Shown: positions 38,190 through 48,375, counted from the first letter of the stretch. The stretch is 64,000 nucleotides of DNA from JACDAN01 sp963721345 (GCA_963721345.1 CAVRIT010000001.1:744001-808000); one strand, 5' to 3'. Translations and numbers: made by a program. The notes: generated by a model not told the origin, from the letters alone.

Positions 38190-40608
38190 TCAGCCGCCGA
38201 GAGCCTCGAGCTCACGGCGGTAGCGGGCGAGCTTCTCCCGTTCCGCGTCGACGACTTCGGCGGGGGCCCGCGCGACGAACCGCTCGTTGGCGAGCATGCC
38301 CTCGGCGCGCGCGATCTCCTGGCGGAGCCGCTCGATCTCGGCACCGGCGTCGCCGTCCCCCTTCGCGCGATCCGGACGGACGACGGCGTCGAAGATCCGC
38401 GCCTCGTCGCCGGCGAGTTCCGGAGCGACGCCGCTGCGCCGAAACATCTCGGCAGCCTCCTGCACGCGTTGCAACGCGGCGGCCTCGTGCGAGAAGCTCT
38501 CGTCGGGCTCCGGCCACGGCGCCCGGATCAGCCGCGTGTCGCGCGCCGGAAGCTGCGACCAGATCTCCTCGGTCACATGCGGCATAACCGGGTGAAGCAG
38601 GCGCAGCAGTCGCTCGAGCGCGGCGAGCGCGGTGGCCTGCGCGTCGCCGTCACGCTCGTACAGCCGTGGCTTGATCGCTTCCGCGTACCAGTCGCAGAAG
38701 TCGTCGAAGGTCACGTGGTAGAGCGCATTCACGGCCGGTGCGAATTCGAAGCGCGACCATCTGTCTTCGAGTTCTGCGCGCGTCGCGTCCAGCCGCGCGA
38801 GGATCCAGCGCTCCTCGAGCTCGCGGGGACGGAGATCGGGCGCCGCTCCCTCGGTGTTCGCGACGATCAGCCGGGCGACGTTCCACAGCTTGTTCGCAAG
38901 GCGCCGGCCCTCCTCGATCATCTTCACGTTGAAGCGGACATCCTGCGAGGACGACATCTTCAGGAGGCCGTAACGAGTGGCGTCGGCGCCGTGCCCCTCC
39001 ACCGTCTCGAGCGGGTCGATGCCGGTGCCGAGGCTCTTCGACATCCGCCGTCCGTCGGGCGCGTTGATCGTGGAGTGGATGTTGATCGAGTGGAACGGGA
39101 TCTCGCCCATCAGCTCGGTCCCCGCCATCTGCATCCGAGCCTCCCAGAGGAAGATGATCCCGCGGTCGGTCGAGCTCACGTCGTTCGGGTACCAGGTTGC
39201 GAGCTCCGGCGTCTGCTCCGGCCAGCCGAGCGTCGCGAACGGCCAGAGCGCCGACGAGAACCAGGTGTCGAGCACATCCTCGTCCTGGACGAGCTCGGTG
39301 CTCCCGCACTCACCGCAGCGCTCCGGCTCCTCCTCGGCCGCGGTCGTGTGCCCGTCCGGGCAGTACCACACGGGAATTCGATGGCCCCACCACAGCTGGC
39401 GCGAAACGCACCAGGGGCGGATGTTCTCCATCCAGTTGAGATAGACGTCCGCGTACCGAGCCGGGTGGAAGCGCACGCGCCCGTCCCGCACGCGCCTCGA
39501 TCGCCGGCGCTGCCAGCTGCTTCATGTCGCACCACCACTGCAGCGTGATCAGCGGCTCGATCCGCGTCCCGCAGCGATCGCAGTGGCCGACGCTGTGCCG
39601 ATACGGCTCCTGCTTTTCGAGCAGCTCCTGCTCGCGCAGTCGCGCGACGATCCGCTCGTTCGCTTCCTCCTGGGTCAGGCCCGCAAACTCGCCCGCCTGC
39701 TCGTTCATCCGTCCGTCGAGGCCGATCACGGTCAGCTCCGCGAGCCCGTGCTCCTGGCCGATCTCGAAGTCCATCGGGTCGTGGCCCGGGGTGATCTTCA
39801 GCGCGCCCGTCCCGAAGTCCATCTCCACCCGCTCGTCCGCCACGATCGGCACGCGGCGTTCCGCGATCGGGACGATCGCCTCCTTTCCGACGAGATCCGC
39901 GTAGCGCGAGTCGTTCGGGTTCACCGCGACACCCGAGTCCGCCAGCATCGTCGGCGGGCGGACCGTGGCGATCGTCACGTGTCCCGACCCGTCGGCGAGC
40001 GGGTACCGGATCCAGGTCAGCGTGTCGTCCTCGTCGACATGGTTCACCTCGAGGTCGGAGATCGCGCTCGCGCAGCGCGGGCACCAGTTCACGATCCGGT
40101 TGGCCCGGTAGAGGTAGCCCTTGTCGAAGAGATGCACGAACCAGCGGAGGACGGCACGTACGTAGCCCTCGTCCATCGTCATCCGCTCGCGCCGGTAGTC
40201 GAGCGATGCGCCGAGCCGCCGCAGCTGACCCATGATGATCCCGCCGTAGCGCTCGAGCCACTCCCACGTGCGCTCGAGGAAGGCATCGCGCCCGAGGTCG
40301 TGGCGCGTCTTGCCCTCCTTCGCGAGCTCCTTCTCGATCACGTTCTGCGTCGCGATGCCGGCGTGGTCGTAGCCCGGTTGCCAGAGGACGTTGAAACCGC
40401 GCATCCGGTGCCAGCGGATCAGGGTGTCCTGGATCGACGCGTTCAGCGCATGACCCATGTGCAGCTCCCCCGTCACGTTCGGGGGCGGCAGCGCGATGCA
40501 GTACGGCTCACCGGCCGCGTCGGGCTCGGCGTGGTAGTGACCCTCGGCCTCCCACGTCTGCTGCCAGCGCTGCTCGACGCCTTCGGGGTTGTAGCGCGTG
40601 TCCATCAT
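38190..40608 (-). CDS. valS: Valyl-tRNA synthetase (frameshifted in this sequence)
   Basis: About 805 residues once repaired. The HIGH motif is HMGH in PPPNVTGELHMGHALNAS and the KMSKS motif is RMSKS in DGRRMSKSLGTG. The editing domain, anticodon domain and C-terminal coiled coil (IERLRQEIARAEGML, ending YRRELEALGG) are all readable. One extra base at about 39492 splits the frame between WWCDMKQLAAPAIEA and VRDGRVRFHPARYADV. No second valS is in the window, so an assembly error is more likely than gene loss. The order clpX, valS, folC is typical of Actinobacteria. Confidence 0.95.
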
Positions 40609-40781
40609 TCGCCGGCACCGACCGCCATTCGGCGCTGAAGAGTACGGGTGTGGTCAGGCAGCGACTATGAGTTCAGTATGGCGGCGCAGGCGGGGTCGCG
40701 CAAACGAACGGCTTGGCTCTCGAGTTTGGTGGATTGCGCGGATCGCCTCATACTCGGCTCAGGGAACCTGAGGAGGGGAAG

Positions 40782-41636
40782 ATGAGTCGACTTCGCAAGC
40801 TCGCTCGCAAGCCGTCGCCGGCGCTCGTGATCGCGTCGCTGGCACTTCTGATGTCGATGACCGGGACCGGCGTTGCCGCGAAGGGGCTGATCACCGGCCG
40901 TGACATCAAGGACAACTCGCTGACCGGCAAGGACGTCCGCAACAAGACGCTCACGCCGAAGGATTTCAAAGGCAACGTCAGAGGAGCGAAGGGCGCTCCT
41001 GGGGCAGTCGGTCCGCCGGGGACTGCGGGGGCGGCCGGACCTGCGGGACCTGCAGGGCCGGCCGGGCCTAAGGGTGACACCGGTGCTCAGGGACCGCCGG
41101 GACCATCAACCGGCCCGGCCGGCGGGGACCTGGCGGGGAGCTATCCGAACCCGGAGATCGGCTCGAACAAGGTCGCCTCACCGGAGATCGTCGATAACTC
41201 GGTCGGCGCGGTTGACATTGCGCCGGACGCCGTGAACGGCTCGGAGCTCGCGAGTGATTCGGTAGGTGTAACCGAATTGGGGACGCAGATGCCCGTGTAC
41301 TACCGAAGGGATGCAGGGGCGACGGTGGAGACGCTCTTGAACTTCGGAGGGTTGACGCTCACCGCCAGCTGCCCGGGCGGGGACATCGAGATGCACGCGA
41401 GCACGGTCTGGCAGAACTCCAAGATCGCGAGCTCGCTCGGAGTCAAAGACGGCGACTTCGATCCGACCGACACCACCCACGACGTGATGAGCACAAGTGA
41501 CGACAACGTGGTCGGAACCCTCGTCTTTCACAGGGGCACGAACTTCGGCCTCGGAAACATGGTGGTCGTCCACTGGCAGGCATTCGAGAACGAATCGATC
41601 GCGTGCACGATTCTCGGCGTCGCGATGACCGGTTAG
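40782..41636 (+). CDS. Secreted collagen-like protein
   Basis: 284 residues from ATG 40782 after AGGAGGGGAAG. A signal peptide spans about residues 1-32 (ALVIASLALLMSMTGTGVAA). A region of LTGRDIKDNSLTGKD-type repeats, a Gly-X-Y collagen stretch (GPPGTAGAAGPAGPAGPAGP), a second repeat zone (NSVGAVDIAPDAVNGSELAS) and a beta-rich C-terminal domain follow. Such proteins are common on Thermoleophilia cell surfaces. It is the only plus-strand gene between clpX and valS and looks like an insertion in that order. Confidence 0.85.
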   Translation: MSRLRKLARKPSPALVIASLALLMSMTGTGVAAKGLITGRDIKDNSLTGKDVRNKTLTPKDFKGNVRGAKGAPGAVGPPGTAGAAGPAGPAGPAGPKGDTGAQGPPGPSTGPAGGDLAGSYPNPEIGSNKVASPEIVDNSVGAVDIAPDAVNGSELASDSVGVTELGTQMPVYYRRDAGATVETLLNFGGLTLTASCPGGDIEMHASTVWQNSKIASSLGVKDGDFDPTDTTHDVMSTSDDNVVGTLVFHRGTNFGLGNMVVVHWQAFENESIACTILGVAMTG

Positions 41637-41686
41637 CGCGAGAGATCTGGCGGTCGCCGCCGCGTGGAGTGCAAGCCCCGCCCGAG

Positions 41687-42961
<1,275 letters not shown>

Positions 42962-42997
42962 CCTAGTTCTCCTTGTAGTCGGAAATCGCCATCAGTG

Positions 42998-43603
42998 CTA
43001 GTCCTTGGGCGAATCGCGGTTGCTGATCACGGTGTCGATGATGCCGTAATCCTTGGCGTCTTGCGCTGACATGAAGTAGTCGCGGTCGGTGTCCCGGCCA
43101 ACCTTGTCCAGTTCCTGTCCGGTGTGCTCTGCGAGGATCTCCTCGAGCCGCCGCTTGAGGTTCAGCGTCTCGCGCGCGCGGATCTCGATGTCGGCCGCCT
43201 GGCCCCCCGGGCCGTGCGGCGTCCAAACCTGGTGGATCAGGATCTTGGCGTTCGGCAGCGCCATGCGCTTTCCTTTCGTCCCGCCGGCGAGGAGCAGCGC
43301 GCCCATCGACATCGCGATCCCCACGCAAATCGTCTGCACGTTGGGCTTGATGAATTGCATCGTGTCGTACACGGCGAGGCCGGCGTAGACGTCGCCGCCC
43401 GGTGAGTTCACGTAGAGCGCGATGTCCTTGTCGGGGTCCTCGGACTCGAGGTGCAGGAGCTGCGCGATGATCAGGTTTGCGATCTGGTCGTCGATCGGCG
43501 TGCCGAGGAAGACGATGCGTTCGTTCAACAGGCGCGAGTAGATGTCGAACGCGCGCTCGCCGCGGGACGTCTGCTCGATCACCATCGGTACCATCGGGCT
43601 CAT
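42998..43603 (-). CDS. clpP: ATP-dependent Clp protease proteolytic subunit
   Basis: 201 residues from ATG 43603, preceded by AAGGAG. The catalytic triad is Ser in GIAMSMGALLL, His in ILIHQVW and Asp in DTDRDYFMSA. Its ATG overlaps the trigger-factor stop (ATGA). With clpX it makes the main ATP-dependent protease; some Actinobacteria carry two clpP genes, but only one is here. Confidence 0.97.
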   Translation of the reverse strand: MSPMVPMVIEQTSRGERAFDIYSRLLNERIVFLGTPIDDQIANLIIAQLLHLESEDPDKDIALYVNSPGGDVYAGLAVYDTMQFIKPNVQTICVGIAMSMGALLLAGGTKGKRMALPNAKILIHQVWTPHGPGGQAADIEIRARETLNLKRRLEEILAEHTGQELDKVGRDTDRDYFMSAQDAKDYGIIDTVISNRDSPKD

Positions 43604-44952
43604 GCGGGCTCCTTGCTGCCGGGGGTCCACAACTTCGTAGCGGTCTCGGGTTTTTCCTGCTCGGGGGTCCAGAGCTTCTCGCGTGCACGGGCGAGGTCGA
43701 TCGGGATCCGCTGCACCTCGGACGCGATCGTGTCGAGCGCCGACCGCAATCTGAGGTCGTCGCGGATCGCCTCGTAGCGGTGGGCCTCGTGCACCTGCGC
43801 GATCAGCGCGTCGGCGTCCTCGCCGTCGGCCTCGGCCTGCTCGCGGATCAATTCGTCGACCTCGTCGTCGGAGACCTCGACGCCGAGCTTGTCCGCCGCG
43901 GCCTCGAGCACGATCTCACGGGCGAGCGAGCGCTGAGCCTCGGCCTCGATGTCGGCCTGGATCTGCTGCGGCGTCCGCCCACTGAGCTGGAGGTAAGTCT
44001 CGGCCGGGATGCCGCGCCGCTCGAGCGAGCGGACGAAGCCGTTCCAGAGCTCGACCGCCCGGCTCTGCACCAGCGCATCGGCGAGATCGAGGTCAGTCGC
44101 GTCGACCAGGGTGTCGACCGCGGCGGTACGAAACTGCGCGTCGAGCTGCTCCTCGAGCTGGCCCATCAGCCTCTCCTCGATCTCGGTCCGCAGCTCCTCC
44201 AGCGAATCGAACTCGGTTGCCGCGCGCGCGAGATCGTCGTCCAGCGGAGGCAGGACCTTCTCCTGGATCTCCTTCACCGTCACGTGCACGCGCCCCTGGC
44301 TGCCGTCGGGCAGTGAGTACTCGATGTCCTGATCGGCGCCCGTCTCCAGTCCGATCAGCCCCTGCTCGATCTCCGGCAGCAGGCGGCCCGCGCCCAGTTC
44401 CACCACGTAGTCGCGCTGGGCGTCGCCGGACTCCGAAACGAGATCGACGACCAGTACGTCCCCTTCGCGCGCCGGACGGCCTTCCACGGAGGCGAGGTCC
44501 GCCACGGTCGAGCGAAGCACCTCGAGCTCGGCATCGATCAGCTCCTCAGGAACCTCGGCTTCGGCCGCCGGAACCTCGAGAGTCGTCCAGTCGGCGAGCT
44601 CGGGCGTCGGCTGAATCGAGACAGTCGCCGTGAACTCGAACGGATCCGTCGGCGACGACGGAAGGTCATACCCGTACTCGGGAGCCGCGACAGGGCGGAC
44701 GTTCGTGTCCCGCAGCGCGGCACGGAACCAGCCGCCAATGTGACTTTCGACGGCTTCGGCGTAGAGGCGGTCCTTGCCCACCCGCGCCAAGAGCACGGGC
44801 ATCGGGACCTTGCCTTTTCGGAACCCGGGAATCTTCAAGCTGCCCGCGAGATCCGAAGCGGCGTGGTCGACCGCATGCTGAACGTCGTGTCCGGAGACCT
44901 CGACGGTCATGCGGACTCTGCTCTCGGGGAGCTCTTCGACCGTCGCTTTCAC
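43600..44952 (-). CDS. tig: Trigger factor
   Basis: 450 residues from GTG 44952. The ribosome-binding N-terminal domain has GFRKGKVP in SLKIPGFRKGKVPMPVLL, the middle is FKBP-like (REGDVLVVDLVSE) and the C-terminal domain is helical. The product is a ribosome-associated chaperone with prolyl isomerase activity. The tail carries two KLWTP motifs (EKLWTPEQEK and TKLWTPGSKEPA), of unknown role. No strong RBS precedes the chosen GTG; another GTG at 44994 is in frame. Gene order tig-clpP-clpX is classic. Confidence 0.95.
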   Translation of the reverse strand: MKATVEELPESRVRMTVEVSGHDVQHAVDHAASDLAGSLKIPGFRKGKVPMPVLLARVGKDRLYAEAVESHIGGWFRAALRDTNVRPVAAPEYGYDLPSSPTDPFEFTATVSIQPTPELADWTTLEVPAAEAEVPEELIDAELEVLRSTVADLASVEGRPAREGDVLVVDLVSESGDAQRDYVVELGAGRLLPEIEQGLIGLETGADQDIEYSLPDGSQGRVHVTVKEIQEKVLPPLDDDLARAATEFDSLEELRTEIEERLMGQLEEQLDAQFRTAAVDTLVDATDLDLADALVQSRAVELWNGFVRSLERRGIPAETYLQLSGRTPQQIQADIEAEAQRSLAREIVLEAAADKLGVEVSDDEVDELIREQAEADGEDADALIAQVHEAHRYEAIRDDLRLRSALDTIASEVQRIPIDLARAREKLWTPEQEKPETATKLWTPGSKEPA

Positions 44953-45021
44953 AGGACGGCCATTGTGCCAGCAGTCCCCGGGGCTGCCGCGCACCCCGGG
45001 GAAACCCTGCTCAGTCGACGC

Positions 45022-45087
45022 TCAGAGGAGCCAGATGAGGAGCAGGATGATGATGATCAGGGTGAGTACGCCACCGCCGATATACAT
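45022..45087 (-). CDS. 21-residue hydrophobic membrane peptide
   Basis: The ATG at 45087 follows AAAGGAGGGCGAGACG, an excellent ribosome binding site for such a short frame. The peptide MYIGGGVLTLIIIILLLIWL ends in Leu-stop and is almost all hydrophobic: one TM helix. Peptides of this type are common but rarely annotated in Actinobacteria. It could be a toxin-like or regulatory peptide. It lies between tig and tRNA-Leu. Confidence 0.55.
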   Translation of the reverse strand: MYIGGGVLTLIIIILLLIWLL

Positions 45088-45161
45088 CGTCTCGCCCTCC
45101 TTTCAACGGTCGTAGTCGGGTTTAGGGCCTCGTCTACCCCGCTCCTCTATCCTCGAATCAC

Positions 45162-45247
45162 GCGGGCGTGGCGGAATTGGTAGACGCGGCGGGTTTAGGT
45201 CCCGTTGGGCCGCGAGGCCCTTAGAGGTTCAAGTCCTCTCGCCCGCA
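45162..45247 (+). tRNA. tRNA-Leu (TAG)
   Basis: Acceptor GCGGGCG/CGCCCGC, anticodon loop TTTAGGT, and the long class II variable arm (TTGGGCCGCGAGGCCCTT) expected for leucine. T arm AGAGG/CCTCT and discriminator A. CCA is not encoded. Confidence 0.96.
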
Positions 45248-45296
45248 TCACCGGCTAGACAGAATCGTCTTTCTCGGCTACTACACTGAGGGCACG

Positions 45297-45881
45297 ATGT
45301 CAGACGTTGCGGCAACCGGCGGACTTGGCGCGCGCGAGCGGATCCTCGAGAGCGCCTACGAGCTCTTCTCCCATCGCGGCATCCGAGCGGTCGGCATCGA
45401 GGAGATCCTCGAGCGCGCGCGAGTTGCCAAGGCGACGCTCTACCGCCACTTCGCCTCGAAGGACGACTTGGTGCTCGCCTTCCTCGAGCAGCGAGAGCAG
45501 CTCTGGACGCGCGACTGGGTCGAGCGGGAGGCTCAGAGCCGCGCCACCGAGCCGGACGAACAGCTGCTCGCGATCTTCGACGCCTTCGACGAGTGGTTCC
45601 GGAAGGACGACTTCGAGGGCTGCTCGTTCATCAACGTCATGCTGGAGTGCGCGGATCGCAACCACCCGATCGGCAAGGCGAGCGTCCTCCACCTCGCGAA
45701 CATCCGGTCGCTGCTGACGCAGCTCGCGACCGACGCGCGCCTCCGAGATCCGGAGACCTTCGCGCATTCCTGGCACATCCTGATGAAGGGCTCGATCGTC
45801 GCCGCGGGCGAGGGCGACCAGAACGCCGCACGGCGCGCGAAGGCGATGGGCCGCGCGCTGATCGAGACCTACCGCAGCTAG
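45297..45881 (+). CDS. TetR-family transcriptional regulator
   Basis: 194 residues. The N-terminal helix-turn-helix is clear (RERILESAYELFSHRGIRAV, IEEILERARVAKATLYRHFA, SKDDLVLAFLEQRE). The ligand-binding C-terminal domain has the common form with FEGCSFINVMLECADRNHPI. No obvious target operon is adjacent; it is flanked by tRNA genes. It probably represses itself or an efflux/oxidation gene elsewhere. Confidence 0.92.
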   Translation: MSDVAATGGLGARERILESAYELFSHRGIRAVGIEEILERARVAKATLYRHFASKDDLVLAFLEQREQLWTRDWVEREAQSRATEPDEQLLAIFDAFDEWFRKDDFEGCSFINVMLECADRNHPIGKASVLHLANIRSLLTQLATDARLRDPETFAHSWHILMKGSIVAAGEGDQNAARRAKAMGRALIETYRS

Positions 45882-45894
45882 CCGGCTGGGGCTA

Positions 45895-45966
45895 TGGCCC
45901 CGGATGGAGTCGAACCATCGCACGCAGATTCGAAGTCTGCCGCTCTATCCACTGAGCTACGGGGCC
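45895..45966 (-). tRNA. tRNA-Arg (TCG)
   Basis: Acceptor GGCCCCG/CGGGGCC, D arm GCTC/GAGC, anticodon stem GCAGA/TCTGC with loop CTTCGAA, T arm GATGG/CCATC, discriminator A. CCA is not encoded. Confidence 0.95.
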
Positions 45967-46038
45967 GGGTGGAGGCTTCGACATGATGACGCTTCGTCGC
46001 CTGGGTGCGCTGGGCGGCGCGAGCCAAGGACGCAGGGA

Positions 46039-46065
46039 GCGCCCATATGCCGGTCATATGGGCGC
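46039..46065. other. Perfect 11-bp inverted repeat
   Basis: The sequence gcgcccatatg-ccggt-catatgggcgc forms a perfect hairpin between tRNA-Arg and the SnoaL-like gene. It is AT-containing at the stem tip and symmetric, so it may be an operator or a hairpin of a small transcript. No T-tract follows on either strand. The rest of the 186-bp spacer shows nothing recognisable. Confidence 0.45.
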
Positions 46066-46152
46066 GACTGAGGACGCGGGCTGGCGTCGTCCAGCGCGGC
46101 CAGGCGGCACAAGCTTCATCGTGTTGGAGCCTCCTCGGTCAGAGTAGCCGCC

Positions 46153-46539
46153 GTGGAGACGGGGGAAGCTGCGCGCCGCTGGGCCGAAGGGTGGGCTCGC
46201 GCTTGGCCGGAAGCCGACGCGGCCGCGGTCGCGGCCCTTTACGCGGAGGGCGCCTCGTTTCGATCCGAGCCGTTCCGCGACCTACAGACGCCGCGCGCCT
46301 ATGCGGAGTGGGCGTTCTCGGAGCAGGACGCGGCGGAGTGCTGGTTCGGGGAGCCGATCGTGTCGGCTGACCGGGCGGTCGTCGAGTACTGGGGGGTCGT
46401 GCGTTTCCAGGGCCGGGACGAGACGATTGCCGGCGTCTCGCTCCTGCGGTTCGGTAACGACGGCCTCGTGATCGAGCAGCACGACTACTGGAACGCCCGC
46501 GACGGCCGGTTCGAGCCGCCGAGCGGCTGGGGCACTTAG
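46153..46539 (+). CDS. SnoaL/NTF2-like protein
   Basis: 128 residues from GTG. The helix AARRWAEGWARAWPEADAAA, the loop LYAEGASFRSEPFRDL and strands such as DRAVVEYWGVVRFQGRDETI and SLLRFGNDGLVIEQHDYWNA are typical of the SnoaL-like NTF2 fold. The catalytic or ligand role is unknown. Its stop codon overlaps that of the convergent dehydrogenase. Confidence 0.85.
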   Translation: METGEAARRWAEGWARAWPEADAAAVAALYAEGASFRSEPFRDLQTPRAYAEWAFSEQDAAECWFGEPIVSADRAVVEYWGVVRFQGRDETIAGVSLLRFGNDGLVIEQHDYWNARDGRFEPPSGWGT

Positions 46540-47426
46540 ACCGCGTTCGGCGGCGGCTCGCCGGCGTCGACAGCGAGCAGGTTGTCGACGAGGACCCGGG
46601 TCATCGCCTCCCGCGTTCGCTGCGTCGCGGTGCCTAGGTGCGGCGTCATCACGACGTTCGGCAGTTCGAACAGCTCACTCGGGACGTCCGGCTCATGGGC
46701 GAACACGTCGAGCCCGGCCTGAAGGCGTCCGGAGCGGAGCTCGGCCACCAGCGCGGGCTCGTCGACGATCTGGCCGCGGGCGGTGTTGATCAGCGCCGCG
46801 CCCTCGCGCATCAGGGCGAGCCGCCGCGCGTCGATCAATCCACGCGTTTCGCTGGTGAGCGGGAGGTGGACCGAGACGACGTCCGCCTCGGCCAGCAGGT
46901 CGTCGAGTTGCCGGAAACGCGGATCGTCCTCAACCGTCCTCCGCGTGTAGACGACCCGCGTGTCGAACGCCTCGACACGTTGAGCGACAGCGCGTCCGAT
47001 CCGGCCGAGACCGACGATGCCGACGGTCGAGCCGGCGAGCTCCTCGCCCTTGTAGGGCTCGTCGGCCCAGCCGCTCCCCCACTCACCGGACCGGACGAAC
47101 GCGTCGCCGGCGACGATCCGCCGGCGCAGCGCGAGCATCAGACCGAGCGTGAGCTCCGCGGTCGCGGCGTTCGTCACTCCCGGAGTGTTCGTGACCACGA
47201 CCCCGCGCGCCCGGGCAGCATCGACGTCGACGAGGTCGTACCCCGCGCCGTAATTCGCGACGACCCGGAGATTCGGGAAGCGGTCGAGGACGCCGCCGTC
47301 GACGGTTTCCGCGACGACTGCCAACGCCTCGACGTCGTCGCGCGGGGCGTCGAGCGCTCCCTGCTCGACGTCCGCGAGCTCCTCCCACGCTGCTCCCGGA
47401 AAGCGCCGGGTCGCGAGAATCTTCAG
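46536..47426 (-). CDS. D-2-hydroxyacid dehydrogenase (glyoxylate/hydroxypyruvate reductase type), probable CTG start
   Basis: About 296 residues. The NAD(P) fold has VGIVGLGRIGRAVAQRVEAF; catalytic residues include Arg in INTARGQIVDE, Glu in AHEPDVPSEL and His in TPHLGTATQRT. The family N-terminus (KILATRRFPGAAWEELADVE) reads back to CTG at 47426, only one base from the tRNA-His 3' end, with no standard start before it. The next standard start, TTG at 47324, would remove 34 conserved residues. It is likely co-transcribed with tRNA-His. Confidence 0.9.
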   Translation of the reverse strand: MKILATRRFPGAAWEELADVEQGALDAPRDDVEALAVVAETVDGGVLDRFPNLRVVANYGAGYDLVDVDAARARGVVVTNTPGVTNAATAELTLGLMLALRRRIVAGDAFVRSGEWGSGWADEPYKGEELAGSTVGIVGLGRIGRAVAQRVEAFDTRVVYTRRTVEDDPRFRQLDDLLAEADVVSVHLPLTSETRGLIDARRLALMREGAALINTARGQIVDEPALVAELRSGRLQAGLDVFAHEPDVPSELFELPNVVMTPHLGTATQRTREAMTRVLVDNLLAVDAGEPPPNAV

Positions 47427-47427
47427 G

Positions 47428-47500
47428 GGTGGCGGACCGGACTCGAACCGGCGACCACCGGGATCACAACCCGGGGCTCTACCAACTGAGCTACCGCCAC
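47428..47500 (-). tRNA. tRNA-His (GTG)
   Basis: Acceptor GTGGCGG/CCGCCAC, anticodon stem CCGGG/CCCGG with loop TTGTGAT, discriminator C as expected for histidine. The -1 guanine is not clear in the genome and may be added later. CCA is not encoded; the downstream dehydrogenase frame begins almost at once. Confidence 0.95.
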
Positions 47501-47587
47501 CGCGCTAGGAGAAGGATAGCGGCGTCTGGTCGAGCTTCTGCCGCAGCTCCTACATGCTCTCGAAGACCGCCACTGGAGGTAAGGCCA

Positions 47588-47659
47588 CGCGCCCGGCAGG
47601 ATTCGAACCTGCGACCCGCGGATTAGAAGTCCGCTGCTCTTCCACTGAGCTACGGGCGC
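47588..47659 (-). tRNA. tRNA-Arg (TCT)
   Basis: Acceptor GCGCCCG/CGGGCGC, anticodon stem GCGGA/TCCGC with loop CTTCTAA, T arm GCAGG/CCTGC, discriminator G. It is transcribed toward tRNA-His, 87 bp away. Confidence 0.95.
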
Positions 47660-47687
47660 TCAGGGCAAAGCGTAGCGCTGAGGGGAG

Positions 47688-48305
47688 CTATCTCCGCGAG
47701 CCGAAATCGGCCGTGACGATGGTCACGGGGCGGCCGCGATACTCGCCCGGCGCGGACGTGACGAACACGGCGCCGATCCCGACCTCGCGCCAGTCGCGCG
47801 AGAGGATGTTCGCGCGGTGCGGCGGACTGTTCATCCACTCACGGACTGCGAAGGCTGCGCCGTAGGTGTCGCTGCCCCAGAGCAGGTTCTCGCCGACCGT
47901 CCACGAGCGGAAGCCGCGAGAGGGGTAGAACCGCTCGATCCGGCGCCAGAAGGCGGTGCCGTTTGCGCTGTCGTGCTCGAAGTAGCCCCGCCGAGCCATG
48001 TCCTTCGAGTGGTAGTCGGCCGCAGCGGAGAGCCGTCCGTTGTGCCGCAGCGGCCTGAGGCCGTGGGAGCGGCGAACCAGGTTCATCCGGGCGACGACCG
48101 CATGCTCGAGAACGGCGGTCAGCGACTTCGTCCGGTTCCGCTTCTGCGGCGCAGACGAGCGGGCCGGAACCGTGTAGCGCCCGACGCTCGCGAGCCGCTG
48201 CTCGACGTGGGTCTCGAGGGTGTCGTTGGTCGCAGCGCTCGAGGCGGCGACGAACGACGACGCCAGCGCAACGACGGCAATCAGGATTGCAAAACCCCCT
48301 CGCAT
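47688..48305 (-). CDS. Secreted CAP-domain (SCP/YkwD-like) protein
   Basis: 205 residues. A signal peptide covers residues 1-25 (MRGGFAILIAVVALASSFVA). The CAP domain (about 65-205) holds the usual cavity residues: His in ADYHSKDMARRGYFEH, Glu in VGENLLWGSDTYG and His in MNSPPHRANILSRDWREVG. Bacterial CAP proteins are extracellular; roles in nuclease, protease or lipid binding have been proposed. A second CAP gene lies at 51906-52430. Confidence 0.92.
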   Translation of the reverse strand: MRGGFAILIAVVALASSFVAASSAATNDTLETHVEQRLASVGRYTVPARSSAPQKRNRTKSLTAVLEHAVVARMNLVRRSHGLRPLRHNGRLSAAADYHSKDMARRGYFEHDSANGTAFWRRIERFYPSRGFRSWTVGENLLWGSDTYGAAFAVREWMNSPPHRANILSRDWREVGIGAVFVTSAPGEYRGRPVTIVTADFGSRR

Positions 48306-48375
48306 GTTTCTGAGGATCGGCGGGCATCCCTCGATCGAGCCCCCCGGAAGGGGGATTTCCGCGGGCGGGGCGCGG

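Noticed and set aside
37967..38344. Possible extra gene between folC and valS
   Set aside because: It overlaps both conserved genes in another frame and shows no independent features.
44909..45115. Plus-strand small frame between tig and tRNA-Leu
   Set aside because: It overlaps the tig 5' end antisense and has no RBS; the minus-strand 21-residue peptide in the same place has a strong one.
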